Counted from the first letter of the stretch, positions 1 to 8,149 are shown. The stretch is 43,241 bases of DNA from an uncultured Lachnospiraceae bacterium (GCA_944381575.1 CALWLS010000013.1:1-43241); one strand, 5' to 3'. The notes: generated by a model from the sequence alone, not told the origin. A program made the numbers and translations.

Positions 1-32
1 GGGCCAGGGGCGCGGGAAAGGAGGTGCGCGCC

Positions 33-344
33 ATGCCTGAGCGTAAGACCGTGGGCCAGCTGATGGAGGAAATGCGGATCAAAGCCGGGGCGCAGAACTA
101 CCACGGGCACGAGTACATGGATTTGCAGCGTTTTGCTGAGGACACCCGGCACATGATTATTTTTGATGTGCTGACCTACGATTCCCCGGTGGGCTGGAAG
201 GGCGAACGGACCCGCCTATTTCTGACGGAGGCCGGATACCAGAAAAGCCTGGAGAGCCAGGAAAAAGGCCACATCGAGATTCTCAGCCATGCCAAGGTCC
301 GGCAGGGCCACCTGTACTATGATCGTTCCGACCAACTGCGCTGA
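33..344 (+). CDS. Small conserved conjugative-element protein
   Basis: A 103-residue protein beginning MPERKTVGQLMEEM. The ATG at 33 is preferred over an upstream in-frame GTG at 24, because AAAGGAGG (17-24) lies 8 bases before the ATG and would overlap the GTG. The protein is soluble, with no membrane segment or catalytic motif I can name. Small proteins of this look (acidic, with a GHEYMDLQ...TRHMIIFDVLTYDSPVGW core) recur next to pcfB in clostridial conjugative elements; from memory this may be the family filed as DUF5720, which I cannot verify. Its role in transfer is unknown. It lies 101 bases upstream of the PcfB gene on the same strand. Confidence 0.6.
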   Translation: MPERKTVGQLMEEMRIKAGAQNYHGHEYMDLQRFAEDTRHMIIFDVLTYDSPVGWKGERTRLFLTEAGYQKSLESQEKGHIEILSHAKVRQGHLYYDRSDQLR

Positions 345-359
345 AAGGAGGTTCCAATC

Positions 360-398
360 GTGAAATATCTGCTGCGGCGGCTGGTGGTCCCGCCCTAG
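360..398 (+). CDS. Possible 12-codon peptide or gene stub
   Basis: An AAAGGAGG (344-351 region) is followed by GTG at 360 and an open frame reading VKYLLRRLVVPP, then TAG. The strong ribosome binding site is out of proportion to such a short frame. It could be a leader peptide, a stub left by a deletion between the two element genes, or chance. Nothing supports a function beyond the RBS and spacing. Confidence 0.2.
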   Translation: MKYLLRRLVVPP

Positions 399-445
399 TA
401 TCAAGCGCCACCCCTGCAAAACCCGGAGAAAGGAGGCGATGACCT

Positions 446-946
446 ATGCAGGAGGAAGTGGAAAACAGAACTTTGACGCTGGTAGTCAGCGGCACAAAGC
501 TCACAGGGCGGCTGTTTAAGGCCGCTATTGCCAAGTACATGGCTTACCGCAAGGAAAAGAAGCTGCAAAAGCAAAGAAGCCGGGACGCTCCCGTGATTCC
601 GCACGGTAAGCAGACCGTGAAGCAGCTGATCGGCCAGAACCAGGGCGTATCCAACATCGAGATCACCGATCCCTCCATCAGGGAGTTTGAGAAGATTGCC
701 CGGAAGTACGGCGTGGATTATGCCGTAAAAAAAGACCGCAGCAGCTCTCCGCCCAAGTACCTGATTTTCTTCAAAGGGCGGGATGCGGATGCGCTGACCG
801 CTGCCTTTACCGAATACACCAGCAAAAAGGTGAAAAAGGCGCAGAAAACGGAACGCCCGTCCATACTGAAGAAACTGGGTAAGTTCAAGGAACTGCTTCA
901 GAATACGGTTATGGATCGGCACAAGCGGAAGGAGCTGGAACGATGA
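446..946 (+). CDS. PcfB-family conjugative transfer protein
   Basis: A 166-residue basic cytosolic protein. It matches the PcfB/DUF3801 family of conjugative elements: an N-terminal TGRLFKAAIAKYMAYRK helix, a linker with GKQTVKQLIGQNQGV, then a small alpha/beta domain (FEKIARKYGVDYAVKKD...YLIFFKGRDADALTAAF) and a lysine-rich tail. PcfB of plasmid pCF10 helps bring the relaxase/oriT complex to the coupling protein PcfC; the same role is inferred here. AAAGGAGG (about 430-437) precedes the ATG. The stop overlaps the ATG of the next gene by 4 bases (943-946, ATGA), so it is translationally coupled to virD4. Family assignment is firm; the role is by analogy. Confidence 0.85.
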   Translation: MQEEVENRTLTLVVSGTKLTGRLFKAAIAKYMAYRKEKKLQKQRSRDAPVIPHGKQTVKQLIGQNQGVSNIEITDPSIREFEKIARKYGVDYAVKKDRSSSPPKYLIFFKGRDADALTAAFTEYTSKKVKKAQKTERPSILKKLGKFKELLQNTVMDRHKRKELER

Positions 947-1245
947 AAAAGCAGTTGGACATCAAAAAGCTCGTTCTGCTGAACCTGCCTTATTTCCTGA
1001 TGGGGCTATTCGCTACCAATTTGGGAGAAGGCTGGCGAATGGCCACAGGTGCGGACGCTTCGGCAAAAATGCTCTCGTTCTTTTCCACGCTGCCAGTGGC
1101 GCTGGCCAGCTGGTGGCCCAGTCTGCACCCGCTGGACCTGCTGGTGGGCCTATGCTGCGGCGCTGGCCTGCGGTTGGCCGTCTATCTCAAAAGCAAGAAC
1201 GCCAAAAAATACAGGCATGGCATGGAGTACGGTTCCGCCCGCTGA
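943..1245 (+). pseudogene. VirD4-type coupling protein, N-terminal 100 residues only
   Basis: Begins MKKQLDIKKLVLLNLPYFLMGLF and has two hydrophobic segments (about residues 10-26 and 50-75), then a short basic stretch ending HGMEYGSAR before TGA at 1243-1245. This is the membrane-anchoring N-terminus of VirD4/TraG-like coupling proteins of clostridial conjugative elements, which normally run to about 600 residues with an ATPase domain. In intact members the ...GSAR stretch is followed by a tryptophan-glycine and the rest of the protein; here the match stops at the sequence junction. No Walker motifs remain, so the product cannot act as a coupling ATPase. The cause is a deletion or rearrangement, or an assembly join. 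Confidence 0.8.
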
Positions 1246-2047
1246 GGTGCCTGATATAGAGGATTCAAAGGTCAATATAGACAGTGTGGCAGACGGCGAC
1301 ATAGTTTTTGAAAATGTCAGCTTCAGCTATGCGGGAGACCCGGATAAGCTTTGCCTTACAGGGATAGACCTGCATATAAGGTCCGGAGAGACCATAGGCA
1401 TAATAGGAGGCACAGGTTCAGGAAAGACCTCCTTGGTCCAGCTTATCCCGAGGCTGTATGACGCGACGCTTGGAAGAGTGCTGGTGGGAGGCCGCGACGT
1501 AAGGGATTATGAGCTTGATACCTTAAGGAACGCCGTGGCGGTGGTACTGCAGAAAAACGTCCTGTTCCAGGGCACTATAAAGGAAAATTTAAGGTGGGGA
1601 GATGAAAACGCCACGGATGAGGAGCTTGTGGAGGTATGTAAGCTTGCCCAGGCTGATCCATTTATAAGTACCTTCCCTGATGGCTACGATACATTTATAG
1701 AGCAGGGCGGAACTAACGTATCCGGAGGACAGAAGCAGAGGCTCTGCATTGCGAGGGCGCTGCTTAAAAAACCTAAAATACTGATACTTGACGATTCGAC
1801 TTCCGCAGTGGATACCAGGACGGACGCCCTTATAAGGGAAGGCCTTAAGACCTATATACCGTCCACCACAAAGATAATAATAGCCCAGAGGATCTCTTCC
1901 GTGCAGGACGCCGACAGGATAATAGTAATGGACGGAGGCAGGATAGACGCTGTGGGGACCCATGAGGAGCTGCTTAAAAATAATGCCATCTACCGTGAGG
2001 TATATGATTCGCAGCAGAAGGGAGGCAATGAGGATGAACAAGCTTAA
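1241..2047 (+). pseudogene. ABC half-exporter, C-terminal nucleotide-binding domain only
   Basis: From AEVPDIEDSKVN (1241) the frame encodes an ABC nucleotide-binding domain: Walker A GGTGSGKTS, Q-loop VLQKN, signature VSGGQKQR, Walker B ILILDDSTS, D-loop SAVD, and IAQRIS in the switch position. The transmembrane domain (about 300 residues) is missing. The frame extends upstream to 1049, but that part only overlaps virD4 in another frame. Walker B ends in Asp-Asp instead of Asp-Glu and the switch histidine is Gln, the degenerate-site pattern of the non-catalytic half of heterodimeric exporters (TM287/288, BmrCD type). Its 3' end overlaps the partner gene at 2034. No credible start or RBS remains at the junction, so it is called broken. 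Confidence 0.85.
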
Positions 2048-3896
2048 AAAAGGCGTTATGGCAAGGCTTTTGGATTACATTGCCGGAAGACATAAAAGGG
2101 AATTTACCGTAGTTATAGCCTGCATCCTTTTGAGCGGCGTTGCGGGCATGGCGGGAAATATTTTCATGCAGGTCATCATAGATGACTATATATTGAAGAT
2201 GGTTAAGACCGGGGAAGACCTTTTCGGAGGGCTTTTAGCAGTCCTCCTTATTATGGGCGCGGTATATCTCATTGGAGCTTTGGGAACTCTGTTCTATAAC
2301 AGGACGATAGGCGTGATCGGACAGAAGGTCTTAAAGGAGATAAGGGATGATCTGTTTGTGAAAATGCAGAAGCTTCCCATAAGCTTTTTTGACAGCCACA
2401 CAAACGGTGATATCATGAGCGTGTATACCAACGATACCGATACTCTGCGCCAGTTCATAGTACAGAGCCTTCCGATGATGGTATCCTCCTTTGTCACGAT
2501 CATATTTTCTTTTTGTGTTATGCTGCACTACAGCCTGCCCCTTACGGGAATAGTGCTGCTGGTGACAGTGATAATGCTTATAGTTGCCAAATGCATGGTA
2601 TCCTACAGCGGAAGATATTTTAAAAGGCAGCAGGATTCCATGGGAAAGGTCAACGGCTATATAGAGGAGATGTTCGGAGGCTTGAAGGTCATAAAGGTCT
2701 TCTGTCATGGAAGGGCCGCCGTTGATGACTTCAAAAAGATCAATGAGGAACTTTACGACAATGCTTTAAGAGCAGGAGGGGCATCGAACATAATGATGCC
2801 GGTAATGGCAGGCTTTGGAAATTTAGAATACCTGTTGGCAGCTGTCGCGGGAGGCGCCATGGCCCTCTTTGGGGATGGGATGTTTTCTACTACCATAGGT
2901 ACGCTTATCTCATTCCTCGGACTTATAAGGCAGTTTTCCAATTCCATAACCCAGTCGGCCCAGCAGATGAACAGCGCCATCATGGGCTTTGCCGGAGCGA
3001 GCCGTATATTTGCCCTTATGGATAACGAGCCAGAGGCGGATGAAGGATTTGTTACGCTCGTGCACGCGAAGGAGGAAAACGGCCTGATCAGAGAGGACGC
3101 TGCCGGAAATATCTATGCATGGAAATATCCGCACGAGGATGGAAGCGTAACTTATACAAAGGTAGAGGGAAATGTGGTATTTGACCATGTGGACTTCTCA
3201 TACGACGGCAAAAATACCATACTACATGACATTTCACTTTACGCTAAGCCGGGGCAGAAGATAGCCTTTGTGGGCGCCACGGGAGCCGGAAAGACTACGA
3301 TAACCAACCTGATAAATCGTTTTTACGATATAGCCGACGGCAAGATACGTTACGACGGCATAAATATCAATAAGATAAGGAAGCCTGACCTGAGGCGTTC
3401 CATGAGCCTGATACTTCAGGATGTCAACCTTTTTACCGGGACCATACTTGATAACATACGTTACGGCAGGCTGGACGCCACTGATGAGGAATGCATAGAG
3501 GCGGCAAAGCTTGCGGGAGCGGATTCATTCATAACGAGGCTTCCGGAAGGCTATTACACCGTCATCAACGGTGATGAAAACAATCTCTCCCAGGGCCAGT
3601 GCCAGCTGATATCCATAGCAAGGGCTGCTGTGGCGGATCCTCCGGTCATGATAATGGACGAGGCTACATCCTCCATAGATACGAGAACGGAAGCAATTGT
3701 CCAGGCAGGTATGGACAGGCTTATGGAGGGCAGGACGGTATTTGTCATAGCCCACAGGCTGTCTACCGTAAGGAATTCCAAGGCTATCATGGTTCTGGAT
3801 CACGGCCGCATCATAGAGCGCGGCAGCCATGAGCAGCTCATAGAGGAGAAAGGTCAGTACTATCAGTTATATACGGGTGCATTTGAGCTTGAATAA
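2034..3896 (+). CDS. Heterodimeric ABC exporter subunit (catalytic half)
   Basis: A 620-residue membrane-domain/ATPase fusion of the ABC exporter type (six transmembrane segments to about residue 310, then the ATPase). The ATG at 2034 is chosen because AAGGGAGG (2018-2025) stands 8 bases before it; in-frame ATGs at 1962 and 2028 lack spacing. Walker A is GATGAGKTT, Walker B VMIMDEATS with the catalytic Glu, and the switch is IAHRLS. The signature is LSQGQ instead of LSGGQ. This is the complement of the upstream partner: the partner supplies a good signature and this chain a good Walker A/B, so one competent ATP site forms between them. An insertion of about 45 residues between the two domains (around DEGFVTLVHAKEENG...WKYPHEDGS) is a known trait of this subgroup. 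With the partner truncated, function is doubtful here. Substrate unknown. Confidence 0.9.
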   Translation: MNKLKKGVMARLLDYIAGRHKREFTVVIACILLSGVAGMAGNIFMQVIIDDYILKMVKTGEDLFGGLLAVLLIMGAVYLIGALGTLFYNRTIGVIGQKVLKEIRDDLFVKMQKLPISFFDSHTNGDIMSVYTNDTDTLRQFIVQSLPMMVSSFVTIIFSFCVMLHYSLPLTGIVLLVTVIMLIVAKCMVSYSGRYFKRQQDSMGKVNGYIEEMFGGLKVIKVFCHGRAAVDDFKKINEELYDNALRAGGASNIMMPVMAGFGNLEYLLAAVAGGAMALFGDGMFSTTIGTLISFLGLIRQFSNSITQSAQQMNSAIMGFAGASRIFALMDNEPEADEGFVTLVHAKEENGLIREDAAGNIYAWKYPHEDGSVTYTKVEGNVVFDHVDFSYDGKNTILHDISLYAKPGQKIAFVGATGAGKTTITNLINRFYDIADGKIRYDGININKIRKPDLRRSMSLILQDVNLFTGTILDNIRYGRLDATDEECIEAAKLAGADSFITRLPEGYYTVINGDENNLSQGQCQLISIARAAVADPPVMIMDEATSSIDTRTEAIVQAGMDRLMEGRTVFVIAHRLSTVRNSKAIMVLDHGRIIERGSHEQLIEEKGQYYQLYTGAFELE

Positions 3897-3914
3897 AAAT
3901 CTCAGGTGTCTTTG

Positions 3915-4025
3915 AGTTATACAGAACAAAAATTGGGAGATAAGGCGAACTATGATCTGTGTATTAATACGACTAATACTGAGATCAGGAAGCTCGTCTT
4001 AGCCATAGAGAAATTTATTGCATAG
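3915..4025 (+). pseudogene. Relic of a cytidylate-kinase-like gene (last ~36 codons)
   Basis: Just after the ABC gene an open stretch ending in TAG (4023-4025) reads SYTEQKLGDKANYDLCINT followed by about 17 residues rich in Ile, Leu and Lys. The pattern YT-x-x-K-x-G-D-x-x-NYDLCINT is the C-terminal signature of the cytidylate-kinase-like family common in Clostridia. No start codon, P-loop or upstream part of such a protein is present; the preceding bases are the ABC gene. I read it as the tail of a gene whose front was deleted. The identification rests on a short motif. Confidence 0.6.
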
Positions 4026-4051
4026 CTGTATTGACAATTAATAAAAAACAG

Positions 4052-4107
4052 GGGCCGGAACATCCTGAAAAACCTCAAAGGTTTTATACTAATGGATGCT
4101 CCGGCCC
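4052..4107 (-). terminator. Intrinsic terminator of pckA (nested hairpin)
   Basis: Arms at 4052-4065 and 4094-4107 pair over 14 positions with one mismatch. A second stem, AAAACCT (4069-4075) with AGGTTTT (4079-4085), sits inside. Read leftwards, the GC stem is followed by TGTTTTTTAT, a good U-tract, so it ends pckA. Read rightwards the tract is only CCCTTTATAAT, so it may weakly serve the ABC genes too. Confidence 0.8.
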
Positions 4108-4140
4108 TTTATAATATCAGCCTTATAGGTCTATATCGGT

Positions 4141-5727
4141 TCAGCCCTTAGGGCCTGCCTCGGATATTTCCTTCGGCATGTCAGGATATTTCTTTTTAAA
4201 GTTCTCGCTGAACATTCCGGCAAGCTTCTTTGCCTGTACGTTGTAAGCCTCCTTGTCAGCCCAGGTCTCCTTTGGATCAAGGATCCCTGCAGGCACCTCA
4301 GGGCAGGAAAGCGGGATGTCAAGGTTAAAGAGATCGTCGTGCTTATACTCCACATCCTCGAGCTTACCGTTTAATGCAGCCGTTACCATGGCCCTCGTGA
4401 ACTTCAGCTTCATCCTTGAGCCTACGCCGTAAGGGCCTCCGGTCCAGCCGGTGTTTACGAGATATACCTTTGTGCCGTATTTTTCAATACGCTCCCCCAG
4501 CATGCCTGCGTAAACCGATGCGTTCAACGGCATGAACGGCTCTCCAAAAAGCGTTGAGAATGTCGGCTGCGGCTCGGTGATACCTCTCTCGGTACCTGCA
4601 AGCTTGGAAGTGAATCCGGTAACGAAATGATACATGGCAGCTTCCTTTGAGAGTTTTGAGATAGGAGGAAGCACACCGAAGGCATCGGCGGTAAGGAATA
4701 TGACTACCTTAGGGATGCCGCCCTTACCCGGGATCTCGGCGTTAGGTATATAGTCCACAGGATATCCGACACGGGTATTTTCAGTGATGCTCTTATCCGA
4801 ATAATCAGGGATGCGGGTATCAGGGTCTATGATAACGTTCTCGCAGAGAGCTCCGAACTTAATGGCGTGGAATATCTCGGGCTCGTTTTCTTCCTTTAGG
4901 TCTATGCATTTTGCGTAGCATCCGCCCTCGATATTGAAGATGCCGTCAGAGGTCCAGCAGTGCTCGTCGTCTCCGATGAGCCTTCTGTTAGGATCTGCGG
5001 AAAGGGTGGTCTTGCCGGTGCCTGAAAGACCGAAGAAAACAGCGGTTTCATGGGTTTCAGGATCCATATTTGCGGAGCTGTGCATAGGAAGGACATTTTC
5101 CTCCACAGGCATTATGTAGTTCATGACGGAGAATATGGTCTTTTTGATCTCTCCAGCGTACTGGCTGCCTGCAATGATGGCTTCGTGAGCCTCATAGTCG
5201 ATCATTATGGCTGCTTCTGAGTTGATGCCGAAGCGCTCAGGGTCGCACTTATATCCAGGTGCTACGATTATGGTGAAATCAGCGCTGCCAAAGCTCTCAA
5301 GCTCCTCAAAGGTAGGGCGTATGAGCAGCTGGTGAATGAACAGGTTCTGTGATGCAAGCTCATTTACCACACGGAACTTTCTTGTGTATTTCTTATCTGC
5401 TCCGGCAAAGCCGTCAAATATATAGACCTCTTTACCGTTAAGATAATTTACCATCTCGCTGCGGATCGCGTTATAGACCTCTCTTGTGGTCGGTACGTTT
5501 ACGCTGCCCCAGGCGATCCTGTCGTGTACTCCCTCAGAGTCAACGATAAACTTGTCTTTAGGTGAGCGGCCGGTGTATTTGCCTGTAAGTACGGCAAGTG
5601 CTCCGGCATGCGTGAGCTGTCCCTCTCCCCTCATAAGGGCCTTTTCGGTAAGGACAGCCGGCTCAAGATTCCTGTAGACGGCTGAAGGTGCTGTGATGCC
5701 TAAGCTTTCGATCCCATAGGTGTTCAT
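4141..5727 (-). CDS. pckA: Phosphoenolpyruvate carboxykinase (ATP)
   Basis: A 528-residue cytosolic enzyme converting oxaloacetate and ATP to PEP, CO2 and ADP, or the reverse in fermenters that fix CO2 to make succinate. Visible family motifs are GRSPKDKF (53-60), the P-loop GLSGTGKT (233-240) followed by [14 protein letters not shown], and the C-terminal [22 protein letters not shown]. Length is normal for the ATP type. GGGAGG lies 7 bases before the ATG. It is transcribed alone, convergent with the ABC genes and divergent from the radical SAM gene, with its own terminator (4052-4107). The direction of flux cannot be told from sequence. Confidence 0.97.
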   Translation of the reverse strand: MNTYGIESLGITAPSAVYRNLEPAVLTEKALMRGEGQLTHAGALAVLTGKYTGRSPKDKFIVDSEGVHDRIAWGSVNVPTTREVYNAIRSEMVNYLNGKEVYIFDGFAGADKKYTRKFRVVNELASQNLFIHQLLIRPTFEELESFGSADFTIIVAPGYKCDPERFGINSEAAIMIDYEAHEAIIAGSQYAGEIKKTIFSVMNYIMPVEENVLPMHSSANMDPETHETAVFFGLSGTGKTTLSADPNRRLIGDDEHCWTSDGIFNIEGGCYAKCIDLKEENEPEIFHAIKFGALCENVIIDPDTRIPDYSDKSITENTRVGYPVDYIPNAEIPGKGGIPKVVIFLTADAFGVLPPISKLSKEAAMYHFVTGFTSKLAGTERGITEPQPTFSTLFGEPFMPLNASVYAGMLGERIEKYGTKVYLVNTGWTGGPYGVGSRMKLKFTRAMVTAALNGKLEDVEYKHDDLFNLDIPLSCPEVPAGILDPKETWADKEAYNVQAKKLAGMFSENFKKKYPDMPKEISEAGPKG

Positions 5728-5739
5728 TGGAAATCCTCC

Positions 5740-5860
5740 CGTTTTATCATCTGTCCCGGCCTGCGCTTACGGCTTTTTAGGCCTTATGCGGTTGCAGTCG
5801 ACCGGGCACATAAAAAAACTACTTATTCAGTATATATGATATCATGTATGGCTCTACTTT
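5740..5860 (-). promoter_or_regulatory. pckA promoter and leader (tentative)
   Basis: On the minus strand a TATACT (5829-5834) could be a -10 box; I see no good -35. It would give a leader of about 95 bases with short GC-rich self-complementary stretches between about 5755 and 5805. I recognise no riboswitch class in it. Confidence 0.3.
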
Positions 5861-5907
5861 ACATGTTTTTTAAAATACAAAATAAAATCTTTTTTTTAAT
5901 TATTATG

Positions 5908-5916
5908 TGGTATAAT
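5908..5916 (+). promoter_or_regulatory. Extended -10 promoter of the radical SAM gene
   Basis: TGG-TATAAT at 5908-5916 is a perfect extended -10. The region upstream is a T-run with no -35 match, which is acceptable for extended -10 promoters. It lies about 75 bases before the radical SAM start, inside the 5728-5994 spacer shared with divergent pckA. Confidence 0.6.
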
Positions 5917-5994
5917 ATTTTCCGTGTGTGTTTATACATATTAAAATGATATGTTTTAAAACAGCGACAAAATTTGTTTACGAATGGAGTAATT

Positions 5995-6888
5995 ATGGCC
6001 AATCCATATAAGACCAGAGAGGGCGGAGCGACAGTCACCATATTTGTGCCTTACGATTGTAAGAATAACTGCCCGTTCTGCATCAATAAACAGGAGTATT
6101 CTGATATGTCAGGCTTCAGCCTTGACAGGATCATGGAAAGCATACGCATCATGGACTCCATAACGCCCAAGTGTGATTTTGTATTTACAGGCGGCGAGCC
6201 GATGGCTAACCTTGAGTCCCTCCAGAAGATGCTGGACATCATACCGACGACTCACAGGGTATTTATCAATACTACATTTCCGGTACAGAACGATTATTCA
6301 GCCGACGAAATGATAGCGTTCACGGAGAAAAATAAAGACAAGATAACCTGCTTTAACATTTCCCGCCATATGCAGAAATATGTGGAGGAGTCTCCGGATG
6401 AGGTGCTTGCGCGCATCGCTACGCCAAAGAGAGTGAACTGCGTGCTTTATAAGCATTATCCTACGGACCAGCTCCCGGCTTACGCTGACCGCTTCGGGGC
6501 ATATAACATCCCGATACAGTTCAGGTATGATTATACGGAGACCACGCCTGAAAACCTCTATGAGGAGGAGCATGACAATATCCTGAAGGACCTTAAGCAT
6601 TATTTTAATTATAAGGGACTGGACGGCTGCCGCATGCGCTGCGGATATCATTTTGAGCATAAGGGCAATCATCTCACCTATCACAAGACCCTTCCATACT
6701 CAACAATAGTTGAAAAGGGCGACGACGGGGTGACCTACGATATCCTTTACGATATCCTCATTAAGCAGACCGGAAAGATCGTTTCCGACTGGACTGACGA
6801 TTATCCGGAGCTGGATATCGAAGCCTACAGGAATGTTACCTTTGAGCCAAATGACAATGTGGTAAGGGAAGGTATAGTTGAGTTCTGA
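5995..6888 (+). CDS. Orphan radical SAM protein
   Basis: A 297-residue protein with the radical SAM cluster motif C22-x3-C26-x2-C29 (DCKNNCPFC) and the SAM-contact motif FTGGEP (64-69), so it should bind a [4Fe-4S] cluster and cleave SAM. Two further cysteines, C212 and C216 (CRMRC), lie late in the chain, but no full SPASM or twitch pattern is visible. The ATG at 5995 is chosen over an in-frame ATG at 5974 because GGAG lies just before it and the downstream start fits the conserved beginning of the fold. It is a single gene flanked by its own promoter and a strong terminator (6960-7011); neither neighbour suggests a substrate. I do not recognise the subfamily. Confidence 0.85.
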   Translation: MANPYKTREGGATVTIFVPYDCKNNCPFCINKQEYSDMSGFSLDRIMESIRIMDSITPKCDFVFTGGEPMANLESLQKMLDIIPTTHRVFINTTFPVQNDYSADEMIAFTEKNKDKITCFNISRHMQKYVEESPDEVLARIATPKRVNCVLYKHYPTDQLPAYADRFGAYNIPIQFRYDYTETTPENLYEEEHDNILKDLKHYFNYKGLDGCRMRCGYHFEHKGNHLTYHKTLPYSTIVEKGDDGVTYDILYDILIKQTGKIVSDWTDDYPELDIEAYRNVTFEPNDNVVREGIVEF

Positions 6889-6959
6889 CCCTTACATCCT
6901 GCAGTGCCGGGACAACACGGTTCATTACATAAAACTGAATGACACTGATATGTAAAACA

Positions 6960-7011
6960 CCCCTCGGCATCACATGTACAGCTAATATGTGATGCTGAGG
7001 GGTATATTTTT
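6960..7011 (+). terminator. Strong intrinsic terminator after the radical SAM gene
   Basis: Arms 6960-6975 and 6987-7002 form a 16-bp stem with a single G-U pair, followed by TATATTTTT. It ends the radical SAM transcript and faces the convergent Rpn-like gene. Confidence 0.9.
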
Positions 7012-7053
7012 GTCCGTGAATATGATTCTTTTTTATCAGTTTATAAATCCATT

Positions 7054-7866
7054 TTATTTAATAAGTATATCGTTTTCTCTGGCAAGCTTCATTATCTCTG
7101 AAAGCGAAAGCTCCGTACATTCAGCAATATCATCCAAAGAAAGTTTGCCAAGCCTGAGCATCTTTATAGCTGTTTGTCTGCTGGTTTCAAGCTTGCCCTC
7201 TACTCTGCCTTCTTCTCTGATTTCATCAACTACACTGTTCATATCCCTTATTCCTTTCCTATTTTCCTTAAACTGTCTTGTTCTGTCCGCGAGTATTTTA
7301 TAGTTCATCTTGCCAGGTTCCTCACAGAAAAAATCCTCCATGAGTTTTCCAAGAGCATCCTCTCCTTTAATGCTGCCGTTTACGTATATGATGTGCGAGC
7401 CGTCTCCGAAACTGTCTCCACTTTCCTTTATAATGCGATCTATATGGTATATAGGCAGTCCATGCTTTAACACGTCATGTTCTGTAATGAATATGACAAA
7501 TGTCTCCGGGAGTTTCTCTGCATCGTTCCCTTTCTTCAGCAGATTTGTGTCTATCATGCTTGAATGATATCTTGCCCTTTTAGCACCTGCTCCGGCATCA
7601 GTCTTCTGTATCTCTATATTATACCGCTTATTGTCTGCATCCACAGCATAAATATCCAGAGTTACAGACCTTCCTTGGAGGTTCTTCAGTTGGTGCTGTA
7701 CATGAACTTCATTTACTCTTATATCTTTGCGATCAAGTATAATCCTAACCACCAGCTCGGTACACTCAATATTATCCTTAAAACATACGGACATAAATTC
7801 ATCGTCAATAAGCCTGAAACGTTTTATACGTTCAAGATTCTTAGCAGTAGTATTTCCAGTATTCAA
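7054..7866 (-). CDS. Rpn / PD-(D/E)XK nuclease-family protein
   Basis: A 270-residue protein of the group annotated as Rpn-family recombination-promoting nuclease or PD-(D/E)XK transposase-like. It begins with the usual FRLIDDEFMSVCFKDN and carries the core D71...E85-I-Q87 (LDIYAV...NIEIQK), the expected metal-binding residues. Then come SSMIDTNLLKKG and a C-terminal charged helix with a helix-turn-helix-like end (LRLGKLSLDDIAECTELSLSEIMKLA). The start is TTG at 7866 with AAGGAGG 6 bases before it; no better ATG exists. It stands alone, convergent with the radical SAM gene. Many such genes are mobile or multicopy in Clostridia; their cellular role is poorly defined. Confidence 0.8.
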   Translation of the reverse strand: MNTGNTTAKNLERIKRFRLIDDEFMSVCFKDNIECTELVVRIILDRKDIRVNEVHVQHQLKNLQGRSVTLDIYAVDADNKRYNIEIQKTDAGAGAKRARYHSSMIDTNLLKKGNDAEKLPETFVIFITEHDVLKHGLPIYHIDRIIKESGDSFGDGSHIIYVNGSIKGEDALGKLMEDFFCEEPGKMNYKILADRTRQFKENRKGIRDMNSVVDEIREEGRVEGKLETSRQTAIKMLRLGKLSLDDIAECTELSLSEIMKLARENDILIK

Positions 7867-8065
7867 TTTTACCTCCTTATGGAATAGAAAAAATTAGATT
7901 TGAATTTGAAATGATCAGGTCAAAAAAGAATGGATTTAGAATTTGCATTTATATAAAGGCTACAGATACAGATATGATAATACCATTATTTGACGAATTT
8001 GTCTTCAGAAATAAGAATTGGCATCATATTAATTTCATACAGATTTTGTTATTCTGAAATAATAA

Positions 8066-8112
8066 AATAACTGGACATCTGTATAAATATCAATTACAGG
8101 TGTCCGGTTATT
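8066..8112 (-). terminator. Terminator of the YfcC-type carrier gene
   Basis: Arms 8066-8082 and 8096-8112 pair over 17 positions with two G-U pairs. Read leftwards the stem runs into a T-rich tract (TTATTTTATTATTT), so it ends the minus-strand carrier gene. The rest of the 7867-8149 spacer shows only the TTG start signals of the Rpn gene and nothing else I can name. Confidence 0.75.
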
Positions 8113-8149
8113 TTATTAAGAACTATTTGAATGAGTTTAATAACAAATT

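Larger units (their letters stand above)
1..1243 (+). mobile_element. Fragment of an integrative conjugative element (PcfB-VirD4 region)
   Basis: Three closely packed genes read rightwards: a small conserved element protein, a PcfB-family protein and the first 100 residues of a VirD4-type coupling protein. This order is typical of conjugative elements of Clostridia. Codon use here (CTG, CGG, GCC, ATC) is richer in GC than in the rest of the window, which prefers ATA, AGG and CTT. The segment ends inside virD4 at about 1241-1245, where the sequence becomes the C-terminal half of an ABC exporter. No integrase, relaxase or terminal repeat is visible, so this is a fragment, either a real remnant or the product of an assembly join. 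Confidence 0.8.

Noticed and set aside
401-922. 173-codon minus-strand frame opposite pcfB
   Set aside because: Shadow of the PcfB gene; no RBS or recognised domain.
1049-1240. Upstream extension of the ABC frame (starts at 1049)
   Set aside because: It overlaps virD4 in another frame and encodes an Arg/Cys/Trp-rich run with no ABC membrane-domain similarity; only 1241 onward is real ABC sequence.
4052-4107. Long inverted repeat considered as a transposon end or small mobile repeat
   Set aside because: Single copy, placed at a convergent gene junction and followed by a T-tract; a terminator explains it.
5740-5830. pckA leader considered as a riboswitch
   Set aside because: Only short GC pairings; no conserved core of a known class could be recognised.
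7911-8057. 48-codon plus-strand ORF in the spacer before the Rpn gene
   Set aside because: No SD, no recognisable similarity, AT-rich composition; likely chance.
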